From: Sphagnum compactum
Lineage: Eukaryota > Bryophyta > Sphagnopsida > Sphagnales
Direction: 5' to 3'
DNA length: 64,000 nt
NCBI GenBank assembly: GCA_965153455.1
Contig: OZ234504.1
Span: 12,276,001 to 12,340,000, forward strand
In this document: piece by piece, positions 1-11,043 of the stretch
How the letters are laid out: each line of letters opens with the position of its first letter
Position numbering within the stretch: position 1 is the stretch's first letter
Program-made: the position numbers and the translations under genes
Notes under the pieces: model-generated
Databases searched by the model: none
Told to the model about the DNA's origin: nothing
Seen by the model: only the letters and a program-made list of their open reading frames with translations

Positions 1-1750
1 CTATAGTTTGATTGCTAGTTTGGAATTTTTTGGATGGTGTTGATATTCACACAAGTCATCTTGGTTTTTTATGTACGTCTTTCCAAAGTTTCTACTACTT
101 GCTCTTATCAATCCTAAGACAAACCAAACAATTAACTTGTTCTCGTACCACGAAAAGAATCAAGATGTCCATAAAATTTTTGCTATGAATCTAACTTACA
201 ATGTGCCAAACAAAACAATACAAAGATGATAAACAAGTTTGCAAATATTTAGGGATTTGATAAATAACATGATTAATAATCTAATAAAATTGAAAGATTT
301 CAAAAGAAAACTAATAAGCATTCAATTAGTTACAATACATTATTTAAAATAAATTTAATATTGAAGATAAATACAATTGCATAACTAACATTTGTTCTTC
401 TACTTGCAAAGCATCTTGGTGAATCCCAACATCTACTACTAGCCTCACAAATATCTTCAACACTTTCACGATTGATTCTCACCACCTTAAAAATCCCAAA
501 AGTTCCGTGCGAGTATTGAAATATGGATTTTAAATGCCAAGATTACATTGTCATTGAAATTCAAAACCAAAGAACAAAATTCACATAATATGGATGCACT
601 TTACTCATACTTGAATTGGGAAGGGAGAGCCATTGGCTGCTCTACTCCTCAAGTTACACATCAAGGATGTTGGATTGCAATAGCACATTCTTATTTATAG
701 TGCAAGGCTTTTTCCATTTCTCAAATTGTGTTTCACTCCAAAGGCCATTCTCCATTACATGGTTTGCAATAGCTTGCCCACATTTCTCATCTCCAAGTTT
801 CCAAATAACACTAGAGAGGTCAACAATTACAAGCAGCAGCCCAAAAACCTCAGTTTTTGGTTTGCCCATGAACCACATTAAGACAGACCACAAAATAATT
901 CAGGGTTCATGGGGCAATTTATGGCAGCCCATATTACCCTATTGCTGCAACTATAGCTATAAATCTCAGCATAGAGGGAAGGGTGTGACATCATCTGGAC
1001 TCATATGCTCACAACTTGGAAGAGCTGATCTTAGCACAGGAGGGTAACCCAATAAGCAAAACCTACATTGGGTTCCCAAAAATTAACATCAAAAACTGAC
1101 TAGGTTCCTGCTTTTCAGTTGACCACTTCAAAGGGGAAGAAGAAGGTGACGCTTATGATGATCTGTTTGCAGGCTATAAAAGATCTTTTACAAAATCAAA
1201 ACCAAAAAAGCTTCTTACCAGACTTTTTTCCACATACATACTCAGTGCACTATGCCCAAATCAGTAAATAAACTCTGCAAAAGAAAGTTCAGGTTCACAA
1301 AAGGAGACCTCTTTTTGGTGCAAATGGGAAGTTTGAAAAACACAAAGATCTCAAATAGCAGCTCAAAAAGTGGACACACTTGTGTCCACAAACAGAGCCT
1401 CCATCAAAGCTTTACTTTTTTCTGTTTGTACAAAGTTCTCTGTCGTCCTTATGCACAGACAGAGAGTGTGATTGAGCCCCCTGAAAAAAAAAATGGGCAT
1501 GAATTTGGCAGTAATAAATAATTTGTGCCGTGTGCTGATGAGTGCAGAAAATTTGATCTACTTTCTAAAGATTTACTTAAAATTGGTGAACCAAATTTGC
1601 AATGGTTCTTGGGTGTACAATGGAATTCCCCCCAGTCCTAAACAGTCCCCAAATTCAGGGTTTTGAATTTTCAAATAATGTGTTTTGTTTTGGGATATGT
1701 ATCTCTGGATCCAGAGGTACTCAGAGAATCCACACTTGAAAGCTCCAAGA
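1..1750. other. AT-rich spacer, no gene recognised
   Basis: The first 600 bases are AT-rich with no reading frame of note. From about 600 to 1660 the base composition is a little more balanced and short open frames occur on both strands, but none resembles a known protein or shows a convincing exon pattern. The right-hand part lies downstream of the AP2/ERF gene, which is read leftwards from 2910, so some of it could belong to that gene's 3' region. No clear polyadenylation signal was identified. Confidence 0.5.
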
Positions 1751-1756
1751 ATTTCA

Positions 1757-1965
1757 ACTTGAAACAAAGTTAGTTTCTGATTTTCTTCAGAGGAATTCAA
1801 CTTGAAACTAAGTTAGTTTTGGATATTTTTTCAAAGAATTCAACTCAAAACTAAGTTAGTTTCAAATTTTCTTCAGAGGAATTCAACTCAAAACTAAGTT
1901 GGTTTCAATTTTGCTTCAAAAGAATCCAACTCAAAACTAAGTAAGTTAGTTTCAGATTTTCTTCA
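1757..1965. repeat. Degenerate tandem repeat of about 45-50 bp, 4 units, behind the AP2/ERF stop
   Basis: Four consecutive units share the core AATTCAACT..AAACTAAGTT followed by AGTTTC.(A/G)ATTTT and CTTCAGA. The units begin near 1757, 1796, 1843 and 1882, and a last half unit runs to about 1965. The array ends about 65 bases beyond the stop codon of the AP2/ERF gene, so on the minus strand it would lie in the 3' untranslated region. Unit identity is imperfect: CAACTTGAAAC in the first two units and CAACTCAAAAC in the later two. That suggests stepwise duplication. Confidence 0.75.
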
Positions 1966-2028
1966 GATTCTTCAGCTGGAAGTGCAGACGTCCAGCAACG
2001 GCAACAGCAGGAGCAGCTCTGAACTATG

Positions 2029-2910
2029 TCACCACCAGTTGTAATCCAGACTCGACCAGAATGCAGCAGTATCATCAGCAGCAGGAGCAGCAGCTGAGAG
2101 TTCAGAGTCCAAGACTTGAGATTGTTCAAAATCGGGGAGAGGAGGCAGATCTAGGAAACGAACTTCTTCAAGATCAGGGAACATTCCCGGATCCCACATG
2201 TTGAAATCTTGTCCACTATTCTGCTCTTCCAGTGGTGATGATGGTGATGCCGATTCCCCTGTGCATTCGATGTCGTCGTCAAGCTTCTTCAGCAAAGCAG
2301 TAGAATCTGTTTTTTGTGCAAATGGTACTACAGATTCGCCTTGTGCCCTGGAGCTTTTCCCCAACATAGTAGAAGATACCTCGCCAGAAGTACCTGATGC
2401 TTGAGACTCTGCTTCATCACTTGCCGCAGGTGCATCATCAATGTGATCCAGCAGCTGTGCTCTTAGCGAGACAGCGACTGGTTTCGTCAACGACAACGGA
2501 GCGCACGGGTCCACCGCGGCCGCAGCAGCGGCAGCCGCAGCTTGAATGTCTTTGGGAGAAGTTATCTTCGGGAGTGCGAGGGAAGGAGAATCAGGGAAAT
2601 TCAATGGTGCTGACGGACCTCTCAAGCAGACGACAGCAGCATCGTATGCACGAGCCGCCATCTCTGCCGTAGGGAAGGAACCAAGCCAAATCCTGGACCT
2701 CTTGTTGGGTTCTCTGATCTCTGATACCCATTTCCCCCACTGCCTCATGCGCACTCCCCTGTAAGGCGACGGTTTAGGACTCGCGGGTACAGCAACGCCA
2801 TGATGCTTGCTGAATCCTCCTTCTCCTCCCTCCTTCTTCACAGGCCCTAGTAGTTTCGCCCCCCTACGCCTGCTGCTCGCTGCTGCTTGCGTCCTTTGCT
2901 TCTCGACCAT
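2029..2910 (-). CDS. DREB-type AP2/ERF transcription factor
   Basis: This is a single-exon gene of 293 codons, ATG at 2910 and TGA at 2029-2031. One AP2/ERF DNA-binding domain spans about residues 50-107: it starts [12 protein letters not shown], has the WLG core in RIWLGSF, the helix [11 protein letters not shown], and ends LNFPDS. The residues at AP2 positions 14 and 19 are Val62 and Glu67 (WVSEIRE). This is the DREB pattern; ERF-subfamily proteins have Ala and Asp there. A basic stretch near residues 14-26 ([14 protein letters not shown]) could serve as a nuclear localisation signal. The rest is low-complexity: an Ala tract at about 125-132, an acidic C-terminal region that may activate transcription, and the end LDYNWW. 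Family knowledge: such proteins bind DRE/GCC-type promoter elements in the nucleus and control stress or developmental genes. The exact DREB subgroup and targets cannot be read from sequence. The lack of introns is usual for the family. Confidence 0.94.
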   Translation of the reverse strand: MVEKQRTQAAASSRRRGAKLLGPVKKEGGEGGFSKHHGVAVPASPKPSPYRGVRMRQWGKWVSEIREPNKRSRIWLGSFPTAEMAARAYDAAVVCLRGPSAPLNFPDSPSLALPKITSPKDIQAAAAAAAAAVDPCAPLSLTKPVAVSLRAQLLDHIDDAPAASDEAESQASGTSGEVSSTMLGKSSRAQGESVVPFAQKTDSTALLKKLDDDIECTGESASPSSPLEEQNSGQDFNMWDPGMFPDLEEVRFLDLPPLPDFEQSQVLDSELSAAAPAADDTAAFWSSLDYNWW

Positions 2911-3435
2911 CTACTAAGAATTTCAATCTCCAAAACTCACAAAAACCACTCGCACTTCAATCTGCTCAAAACTCCCAACGCACGCTTTTTCACTCCGATT
3001 GAAAACCTAAAACCTCACGAATCGCAATCTCTCTGAGACAAGGGAAAAACAAAAAAAGTCAATGCTGTGGAATTCAATTCAGGAATTTGAACTCTTGAAT
3101 TTAATATAGCAGACACTCTCAACAACCAAAACCGTCTCACTTGCTCGTCAAAATGCCCTTCAATCCTTTCTTCCTTCCTTCAAGGGATCTTTTCTCTTCA
3201 AATGAATTGCTGTGAAAATGAACTAGAGAGAGAGAGAGAGATCTAACAAAATTGATCAATAAATGAAAGTCGATTGCGCTTCTATAGGGTCCAAAAACGT
3301 ATAAAAATATTCTTCACAGAAGCTCCAGAAGAAGGTTACTCCAGATGGCGCTCTGCGAGCAATCACACTCGCTGTTGCAAAACCAGAAGCTACTCGAGGG
3401 CAGCAGAAGCTACGCGCGAACTAGACCGCACACAG
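2911..3435 (-). promoter_or_regulatory. Probable 5' leader of the AP2/ERF gene
   Basis: About 525 bases separate the ATG from the position expected for transcription start, about 30 bases below the TATA box. The segment holds an (AG)n run at 3226-3241 and CT-rich stretches. Leaders with GA/CT runs are common in plant genes. No intron signal pair was convincing, so an unspliced leader is the simplest reading. Confidence 0.5.
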
Positions 3436-3465
3436 AGTTCCAGACAGCGCACTGACGACAGCCGT

Positions 3466-3509
3466 CTTTTATACGGTGTCTACTACGTCAATACGTACTG
3501 AATACGCGT
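3466..3509 (-). promoter_or_regulatory. Core promoter of the AP2/ERF gene: TATA box plus TGACG and CGCG motifs
   Basis: On the minus strand TATAAAAG lies at 3466-3473, correctly oriented for the AP2/ERF gene. Just upstream of it are TGACGTA at 3484-3490, a TGACG core of the kind bound by bZIP proteins, and the palindrome ACGCGT at 3504-3509, which resembles CGCG elements bound by calmodulin-binding CAMTA factors. The motifs are short, so regulation by these factors is inference. The TATA box is the stronger call. Confidence 0.6.
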
Positions 3510-4351
3510 ACTGCCCTTGGCCATGGTAGTAGGTGTCGCCCCAGGGGAGCTTCCAAACATTCCCCGGGCTTTGCGCGGAATATTCCCCTGGTTGTATTTT
3601 TTTTTTCCTTTTTTTCGAACAGAAGATATTAACTTTATAAATCATTTTTTTGCATATCTATATTTATTTATTTATTTATTTTCGTTTTTCTTTTTTCTCT
3701 TCTTTTCTTTCGTTAAATCTAGAAAACACTAGAACTTGTCTGTGTCCTTTCTTTTTGGCTTTTCTTTTCGGTTTTCCTCCTCTCTTTCGAGACGCTGGAC
3801 TTTAGCCTAGTTGCTGGCGACAGGTTTGCGCGTTATTTTGCCACATCTGAGCCGTCCATGTGTAAAGACGCGGTGGTGGATAAGGCGAAAGATGGAGAAC
3901 GAAAATGGAAAGTGGCTAGAAATTATGGTTTTTTTTTTTTGGGCTATTCTCCTTTAATATGGGCTATAGGTAGTCAGATGACGTGGAAGTGACCAGAGGC
4001 CAACACCAGCGACAGCTGTACTATTATTGGGGGCAGGCTTTTATTTCACGCGCTATAATATAGTGATTTTATTTTGTAAACCCTCTCTCCTTTAACAAAG
4101 GATGACTTGGTTGCATGTAGTTGGTGGCAACTGAGGGGCCACCAAAAATAATTAAATTAAATTAAATTAAATTAAAATATTTGAAGCTCTGATAGCTTGA
4201 AGAGGGCGGTAACCCCAGAAAAAATATGAATAAATAAATAAATAAATAAGCTTTATGTAGGTAAGTAGATTAGTATGTAGCCCAATGCAGGTTATTGTAA
4301 TAAGCAATGTTCTGAAATTGAATTCTGTAATTTATTTTTGTTTGTAAACTT

Positions 4352-4684
4352 AGTTTCATCCTGTCTTCACCCCCCCCCCCCCCCCCCCCCCTCTTTCTTT
4401 TTCAGGAGTGCCTCCACGGCTGCTACATATATTTTCACTGCTCTTACGTGTACAGGTATTATAATTAGTCTCAAACCTTTGTGCATGAAATGCTGAAACT
4501 TAGCATTTTTATACCCAGATGTAATAAAATTTCATTACTTTGTGGATATCCTGTCTTCACCCCCCTCTTTCTTTTTCAGGAGTGCCTCCACGGCTGCTAC
4601 ATATATTTTCACTGCTCTTACGTGTACACAGGTATTATAATTAGTCTCAAACCTTGTGCATGAAATGCTGAAACTTAGCATTTT
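4352..4684 (+). mobile_element. Dispersed ~250-bp repeat family, locus 1: two tandem partial copies
   Basis: Unit 1 (4352-4549) and unit 2 (4550-4684) are near-identical over CCTGTCTTCACCCC, CTCTTTCTTTTTCAGGAGTG, a block ending in CACTGCTCTTACGTGTACA, and GAAATGCTGAAACTTAGCAT. Unit 1 carries a run of 22 C (4370-4391) where unit 2 has 7. The same blocks recur in order at 41578-41829 and 42724-42983. This locus lacks the right-hand terminus seen in those copies, so it is truncated as well as duplicated. It lies about 0.9 kb upstream of the AP2/ERF transcription start. Confidence 0.8.
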
Positions 4685-4689
4685 GATCT

Positions 4690-5470
4690 GGCCACATGTC
4701 AAGAGCAATTGGCAAAAACAAATCAGATCTCCAAGCCACATAGGTGGCATAGGCTACTTACTTACACAACATAGCTGATTTCTTTCACACATGACACCTG
4801 CACTTCCTTCCAGCGCCCACCAGCAGTGCACCATGCAGGATGGATGATGATGATGATGGTATGTGGCCCAGCAAAACACCCTTTTTTCTTCATATTCCTG
4901 TCACATAGCTAACCACAGTGGTTAACCTATGTAACCACCACTTATTCTATATCTTTACACTTATACCTAAGCTCGTATCAACTGATATTGGACACTTCTT
5001 TGTCGAATATTTATTTTTATTTTTTATCAAATGAGTGAAGACACTCTCGAATTTAATTTTGTAAATTTCAATAGTTGAGAAACAAGTATGCAAAGTGCAC
5101 CTTATGTTGCGTATTGGCATTAGTAACCCAAGGGTTGGGACAATTTAATGTTTTTTCACAAGTTGGGAGTTTAATTCTCAACAGTTTTAACAAATATCAA
5201 TAAAATTTTCCTTTTTTTTCAGCTAAACAATTTGCAAATTATTTTGTGTTGAACATCAGTCATAGGTAAGGTACCTATCAAATGTCTTACTTACCTACAT
5301 AAATAGTAATCACTCACTTTACCTACCTACTTATGATACTTACCCACATATACGGGTAGTAACCTTGATAATATGAGGTGAAAATAGGAGGGTTAACAGG
5401 ATAGGTTATCAAGGTGAAACCTCGGGGTAACTTAGTAAGGGTGGTTCGTCGACAACCAAATCATAGCCTA
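4690..5470. other. Spacer with short GTAGGTAA-type repeats, no gene
   Basis: AT-rich sequence without a useful open frame. Around 5262-5350 the motif TACCTAC/GTAGGTAA recurs, as it does again at 10930-11040. Nothing else was recognised. Confidence 0.4.
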
Positions 5471-5471
5471 A

Positions 5472-5751
5472 AGGTGCATTCACACTTGGTGTTAAGGACT
5501 TTAGTATTAAGTCCCCTAACACTAAGCTAGTCGTTTAGAAACCTATTTACCATGAAGATTTTATCTTAGGTTAACATTTACTTAATATTAAACAATCACC
5601 CATTTAACATTGGCTGCCACCTAAGATGCCACTTAGATTTTCGCTTAACACTGACTTAACATTAGGTGTGAATGCACCTTAACAACTTAAACTTTAGATA
5701 AGTAAAGTTTAGGTCAACATTAGAGTCCCTAACCCAAGTGTGAACACACCT
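5472..5751. mobile_element. Tourist-like (PIF/Harbinger-type) MITE with TAA target duplication
   Basis: The left end AGGTGCATTCACACTTGGTG at 5472 is the inverse complement of two right-hand termini: GGTGTGAATGCACCT ending at 5679 and CCCAAGTGTGAACACACCT ending at 5751. The trinucleotide TAA flanks the left end (5469-5471) and each right end (5680-5682 and 5752-5754). A 3-bp TAA/TTA duplication is the hallmark of PIF/Harbinger elements and their Tourist MITEs. The element is too short to encode a transposase. The second right-hand terminus suggests a nested or partly duplicated element. Confidence 0.82.
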
Positions 5752-5754
5752 TAA

Positions 5755-6630
5755 AGTCCTATAAGAAAACATAAGGTCTCTCCCAAGCCTAAATAATAAG
5801 CATAAGATCCCTTCTCTTTTCTAAGAAAGATATTCGCATACATGAGGTGCCCTCCGCACACAATAGTCAATTTCTCAAAGTGCTTTATGAGAGATGATGT
5901 ACTAATAAAGGTTATGAACATTTCACATCTAATAACTTAATTAGCAACCAATGAGCAAGCATGAAAATGAGGAAACCTAATCCTAATGAAAAGAGAGAAA
6001 GAGACCCATTCACAACATGTTCAAAGAGACCCTTGACATGTATGGTATTGATTACCTTTATCACCAACATCCCCATTTAGTTTGTGGTGGAAATTAATGT
6101 GCACTCTCCATATTGTGTTTCTATTACAAGACTAGTAAATAATGGGAAATTTTTAGTCATTATATTGGCTAACCCAACCAGACCTAAAAAAGACAACCAA
6201 AATTCTCAAGAAGAAAGAGAAACACAAAAGCAAAACAAAATAAGAAATGGAAAAAAGAAAACTGAAAGAAAATAAGAGAAAAAATTCACATAGGAAAATT
6301 AAATTTTCATGATAAAAACAAACTAGACTTCACATCGGAGTTCTATTTGTGTGCAAAATTTCACCAAAATGTGAAAAATAAAAATAAAATGGAAATATTC
6401 TATCACAATATTCTCATCTTTTTCTGGGAAAAAAAACTCAATTATTTTTTTAATGGCAAAAAAAATTCACCACATTTGGACTCTGATTTTAGTTTTGTAA
6501 CATTTTCTAAACTGGTTTTTGTAACCATTTTGACAAGTTCTAAAAGCTAAAATACATTGATGGTTCTAGAAAGTGTTTCTTAAGGTGAAGCTAGTACACA
6601 CGTCGTAAATGGGTGCACATTGGCAAACAT
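5755..6630. other. AT-rich spacer, no gene recognised
   Basis: Contains only short, A-rich frames with no recognisable protein. No repeat beyond simple A/T tracts was seen. Confidence 0.4.
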
Positions 6631-6635
6631 AGTTT

Positions 6636-6671
6636 GGGTTTAGGGTTTAGGGTTTAGGTTTAAACCCTAAA
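6636..6671. repeat. Interstitial telomeric repeat, head to head
   Basis: Three and a half copies of GGGTTTA (plant-type TTTAGGG) run from 6636 and meet the inverse form TTTAAACCCTAAA at 6659-6671. The result is a small head-to-head telomere-like palindrome. It abuts the fold-back element that starts at 6674. Confidence 0.85.
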
Positions 6672-6673
6672 TG

Positions 6674-6952
6674 CGCATGGTGCAATAGCCATGGCAGCCA
6701 CTATCCATCCTCCAATAGCCAGGCAAGCACCCTTCCACAATGAATAATACCCATGGGATTTTATTTTTATTTTTTTTCTTTAAATCACCACATGGGAGGT
6801 CAAACCAAGGGCAATGAAATGGGAGTGATTTCAACCACCATGGATGTTTTTTTTTCTTAATTAATTTTTGAAATTTTATATCCCATGGTTGTTGTGAAGA
6901 AAGGGTGCCCTGGCTATTGGTGTAGGGAAACCAACTGCCATGGCTATTGTGG
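6674..6952. mobile_element. Fold-back (long terminal inverted repeat) MITE
   Basis: The left arm, about 75 bases starting CAATAGCCATGGCAG, is an imperfect inverse complement of the right arm, which ends CTGCCATGGCTATTG. Matching blocks in the left arm include CCAATAGCCAGG, CACCCTT and CCATGGGAT. The arms enclose a short AT-rich centre at about 6755-6880. No coding capacity is present. The target duplication is not obvious, so the superfamily is not assigned. Confidence 0.75.
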
Positions 6953-6955
6953 CTA

Positions 6956-9240
6956 GTACATTCAATAGTGATCACCCAAACTATGTTCTCCACACACTGT
7001 GTACCATGACCCACTTGAAAAACATTTATACTCTATGTGTAAATGGGATGAAGGAGGCCCTACATTTTTTGATTATTATTATTATTATTTTCATGATATT
7101 ATGTACTCCATATCTGCAAAAGAAAGTAGGACTTTTTCTTTGTTTCAAATATACAAAGAGGCTAGAAGTATTTTCCATTTGTAATATCTCTAATTTGACT
7201 GTGCCAGAATTCCAAGAGCATAGAGAGCACTTAACAGAGTAGGAAACATGTAAATTGTTTGTCATGTATTTGTTGTAGGACATTAGTTTTTTGGAGTTTG
7301 GTATTTGTGATTGGAATTTAATTTAGTGTGAACAGGATTTTGAATTTTTTTTATTTTGGGGGGTTTGCTTTCATGGTGTGATTTTGGAGTCTCATTTTTC
7401 ATGTTTTGATATTTCACAACACGTTAAAAACAAAACAAGCTTGTGTTTTGTGCATTTTTAAACTTGGATCCCTGTGGTTTACAAGTGAAATTTTTTGAAA
7501 CACAAAAAATCATTTGGTTTAGTGATATTGTAGTTAAATATTTTTTCATTTTGCACTAGATAAAAGGTTACATGAAGAAGGTGTTGTAATAATGCTAAAG
7601 TTGTTGCTCAACTTTATCTCCATAAAAAATTTTGATGTTTTCGGTGTTGAGTTTTGTTTATTGCCCATGGGGAGTTGAACCCCAAACATGGTTTAACCAT
7701 GGATGTTTAAGAATAGTGAATTTTTGTACCATTTTCACCATAATGACATAACAACATGAGATTAGGTTGTTGTGTGATAACCTGTTTTTTTCATTTTGCA
7801 AGGTCATAAATAGGCGAAAAGGCATTGCATGGCATTGTTGTGACAACAAATTCAATGAGGGGAGGTGTGTTAAGCTCGAAATGTGATGGTTGTAAAAGCA
7901 CCATGCAACAATACAACAATTCAATAGCTCCTACCACTAATTTTAATCACCATCAATGTTAGAACTTATAGTTTGTTGTTTTCAAAAATCGAAGCCCATG
8001 TCTATTGTCGTCACCATCATGCTAAGCAATAGCAAATGCAATAACAACAACATCAACTATAACAAGAGTTACAAGCTATAAGAGGAGGGAACAATGTTGT
8101 AGTTCCACAATGGGTGCCATTGCCATTGCTTTTAAAGTTAATTTCCAAGCCTCAAAGGTACACAAAGTATCAAAGGATTGTAGATGGGTATCTAGAAGAT
8201 ACCATATTGTGAAATAAATAATCCTAGGTATAAAAAATAAATCAATTAATACTCAAAATCTCAATTCAATTTTGGATTTGTTTTTTAGAAATTTCAAAGG
8301 AAATTCACTATGACTTCATATTGGGTCAAATTGACAAGTTGTCTACATTGTTGGAGTCGTAGAAAAAAGGACTACACATGTGGGAGATTTCAACTTGTTT
8401 AAAAACAAAGTTTTTGGAGGTTTTACTTGGGTGTGGCTTGTGCAAACAAGTGGGTGTAAGATATGGTAGGTGGGCAACAAGTTTTTGATAACCAAGTGTA
8501 AGTGTGTGGGTAAGAACTATGAGTAAGAACTATTTACCAAATGTGGTGGAATACCACACCATCAATGAACAAGGAGTGCCGCACCATCAACTTTTCTTTT
8601 TTTGAATTAATTTGTTGTAGTAAGTCGAACAATTTTGGCCTACAAAGTGAAGGAAAGTAATGCATGTCAACTTCATGTTTGTCATGTAAATCCCTTCATT
8701 AGTGTTTTTGGATTATGTGTTTGTTTCTTATCATTATGTTGGTTGGGTTGCAATTTATTTTTCAAGAGGTAGGTGGGTATGTCAAATTATGTGCCATTGG
8801 TCGATAACCTAAAGCAAGCACACACTTGTGTGTAATATCTTGAAAACTTCTACATGCTATTCAATGGAAAACCCAAGGTGAAAAGCTATGAACATGAGAA
8901 CACATGTTGACTGCCATAATGAACTTTAGTGTTATAATTGGCATGGTTAATGGTTGGGCACGGGACAATGTTACCCATCAATTCTAACAATTGAATAGGT
9001 CATATTTCACTCTTGAATTGCCCAAACATATTTATTAGATTTTTAAAAGGTTAAGGTTATAAACTTAAGTTGGTGTTGTGGGCATTTCTTGGATTTGACC
9101 ATTGATAATAAACTATTTTGACTATATTGGCTAGGCCAAGGTGTTTAACACTTTGGATTTATTATTTAGATATCCTCAATTACTCTTTATGAAGCTGACA
9201 AAATGAATATTTGATTTTGGGGCATTGACCAAAATGGGAG
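6956..9240. other. AT-rich spacer, no gene recognised
   Basis: Short frames on both strands do not resemble any protein I know. The stretch from about 8760 to 9240 could be further decayed retroelement sequence, because it leads directly into the reverse-transcriptase relic, but no domain was readable there. Confidence 0.35.
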
Positions 9241-9250
9241 AAATTATTTG

Positions 9251-9347
9251 TATCAATGGAAATTCTTACCTTTTGGGTTGAAGAATGCACTTATAATATT
9301 TCAAAGGATGATGGATCAAGTTTTTGCAGGCTTGGATTTTGCCAAGT
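9251..9347 (+). pseudogene. Ty3/gypsy reverse-transcriptase relic
   Basis: Translation from 9251 gives a run of about 32 codons that includes LPFGLKNA and FQRMMDQVFAGL. This matches the conserved reverse-transcriptase segment of Ty3/gypsy LTR retrotransposons (family pattern MPFGLxNAPxTFQRxMxxVL). The flanks are broken by stops and frame changes, and no protease, RNase H or integrase was recognised. It is an old fragment, not an active element. Confidence 0.82.
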
Positions 9348-9349
9348 GA

Positions 9350-10929
9350 TGTGTTAGTGGGCAAGTTAACCTTTAGGATTAGTTAAGATTTAGATAGCAT
9401 CCTGGTAATTCCTAATTGATATTGGTGGTATGTGAAAGCATTTACCACTTTCTAATTACCTAGGTAATGAACTAGACTTAGTTAGTTCTATAAGGATGTG
9501 GTGGCAACTAACTTGCCTCCACATTTTTACTAATTTGGAGGATAAGATTTGGACTGAGTTGAATCACATTTCTAGTTAGGTCATAGAAGGTGGTAGGTAG
9601 AAAATTGATTAGTTAGTTGGCCAATTGGCTATCAGTAAGAAAGGGTTTATTTGGGGAGTTCAACTAATTTGTAAGAAAAAGAAGGTTGGAAGACTAAGAT
9701 ATTTGGAGGAGGGGAAATCCTTTTGGGATCATCATCTTTTCATCTAATCTTCCCCATTCGTGTGTGTTGTGTTGATATTGGAAGAGTTTTTTAAGTAATT
9801 ATAAAGGAATTTCAAGTTAAAGGAAGTTTTGTGTATGTGGAGGGACTATGTTGTACTTGGAGATTGGGAATAAGAATTTGTGGGTTTATGGAAAAGTTAT
9901 TTCCTTGTACATTCACTACTAATTTGCTTATGTTTTCTTACCTATGGAATTGTGCAAATAGGTCTCTTTGTTCTTGGAAATAATGTTACATGAAGGTAAA
10001 TAATATTTTGGCAAGCTATAAATGTTGTTGTAATTAGCAAGCACAAAGGTAGGCAGTAAAGTCTATAAGTGACTTGTGGTAGTTTATAGGTGGCACTACA
10101 ACAGGGCCCACAACGCCTTTTTCATGTTCTTAAATCATTTTTACTACCTTTGTTGGCTTGCAACATGGTGGTAGGTGGTAAGCAGTAGGTGATTTGTAGG
10201 GTTGCAACAATAGTTATAAACCATGTAACACCTTTCAATGTGTTTTTATTTTCATTCTTGAAGTTTGTTGTAGGTGGTAGTCTACCTCTCTATAAATTCT
10301 AAAGAGATAATTACTATTTTGAATTTTTTTTTTTTTCTTGAGTTGAGACTTTCAATCCCTTGCACTAGAAAAAAACTTTCAAGTTGCAACTTTCATTTGC
10401 AACTACTAAATAGTTGCAATTTCAACATTTACAATGAAATATGCCATAGTTGCATGAATGAAGTTGCACCCAACATGTAGTCATAAATCATGACTTAACA
10501 TGATACCATCAAATGCACCATGGATGATGTATACCCTCAAACATATACATGTTCATCCTTTGATCATTCGTATAACATTTGCAACTAGGTTTTTTTTTTT
10601 TGCAACTATTTTTACAACTATTAAATTTCCACATACTATTTGCCACATGTCTTAGATTTTGCAAATTTTAAAACAATGATTTTATATGTTGAAAAAATCC
10701 ATGCCATTGAATTCAAAAGCTTGCGATGATGCCATTTGGCAATACCAAAATCCACCACACGACATTGTGAAGAATTTTGGATGAAAATTATTTTATTATT
10801 CAAACATTAATCTTGGTCATGCATTATGAACATTCACTTTAGATGATCTTAGATTATGACACATGGCACAATCAAAATATGTCACGTGCCATATTAATTA
10901 AATTTTGAAAAAAATCAAATGAATATTTA
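9350..10929. other. Spacer, no gene recognised
   Basis: AT-rich sequence with recurring GTAGGTGGTA-like words near 10060-10280. A CACTACAAC word at 10096 resembles a CACTA terminus, but no partner was found. No usable open frame was recognised. Confidence 0.35.
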
Positions 10930-11043
10930 TTTGAATAAGTAAGTAGTTATGTACATAAGCCAATGTAGGTAGGTAGGTATGTAGGTAAAAATAGGTAAGT
11001 AGGTCAACATAATTACCTATTTACCTACTTACTAAGTAGGTAA
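10930..11043. repeat. GTAGGTA tetranucleotide-type array
   Basis: Repeated GTAGGTAGGTAGG / TAGGTAAGTAGG words and their complements (ACCTACTTAC) fill this stretch. The array resumes as TAGGTAGGAAAGTAGG immediately after 12479. The CACTA-like element between therefore appears to have inserted into it. Confidence 0.7.
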
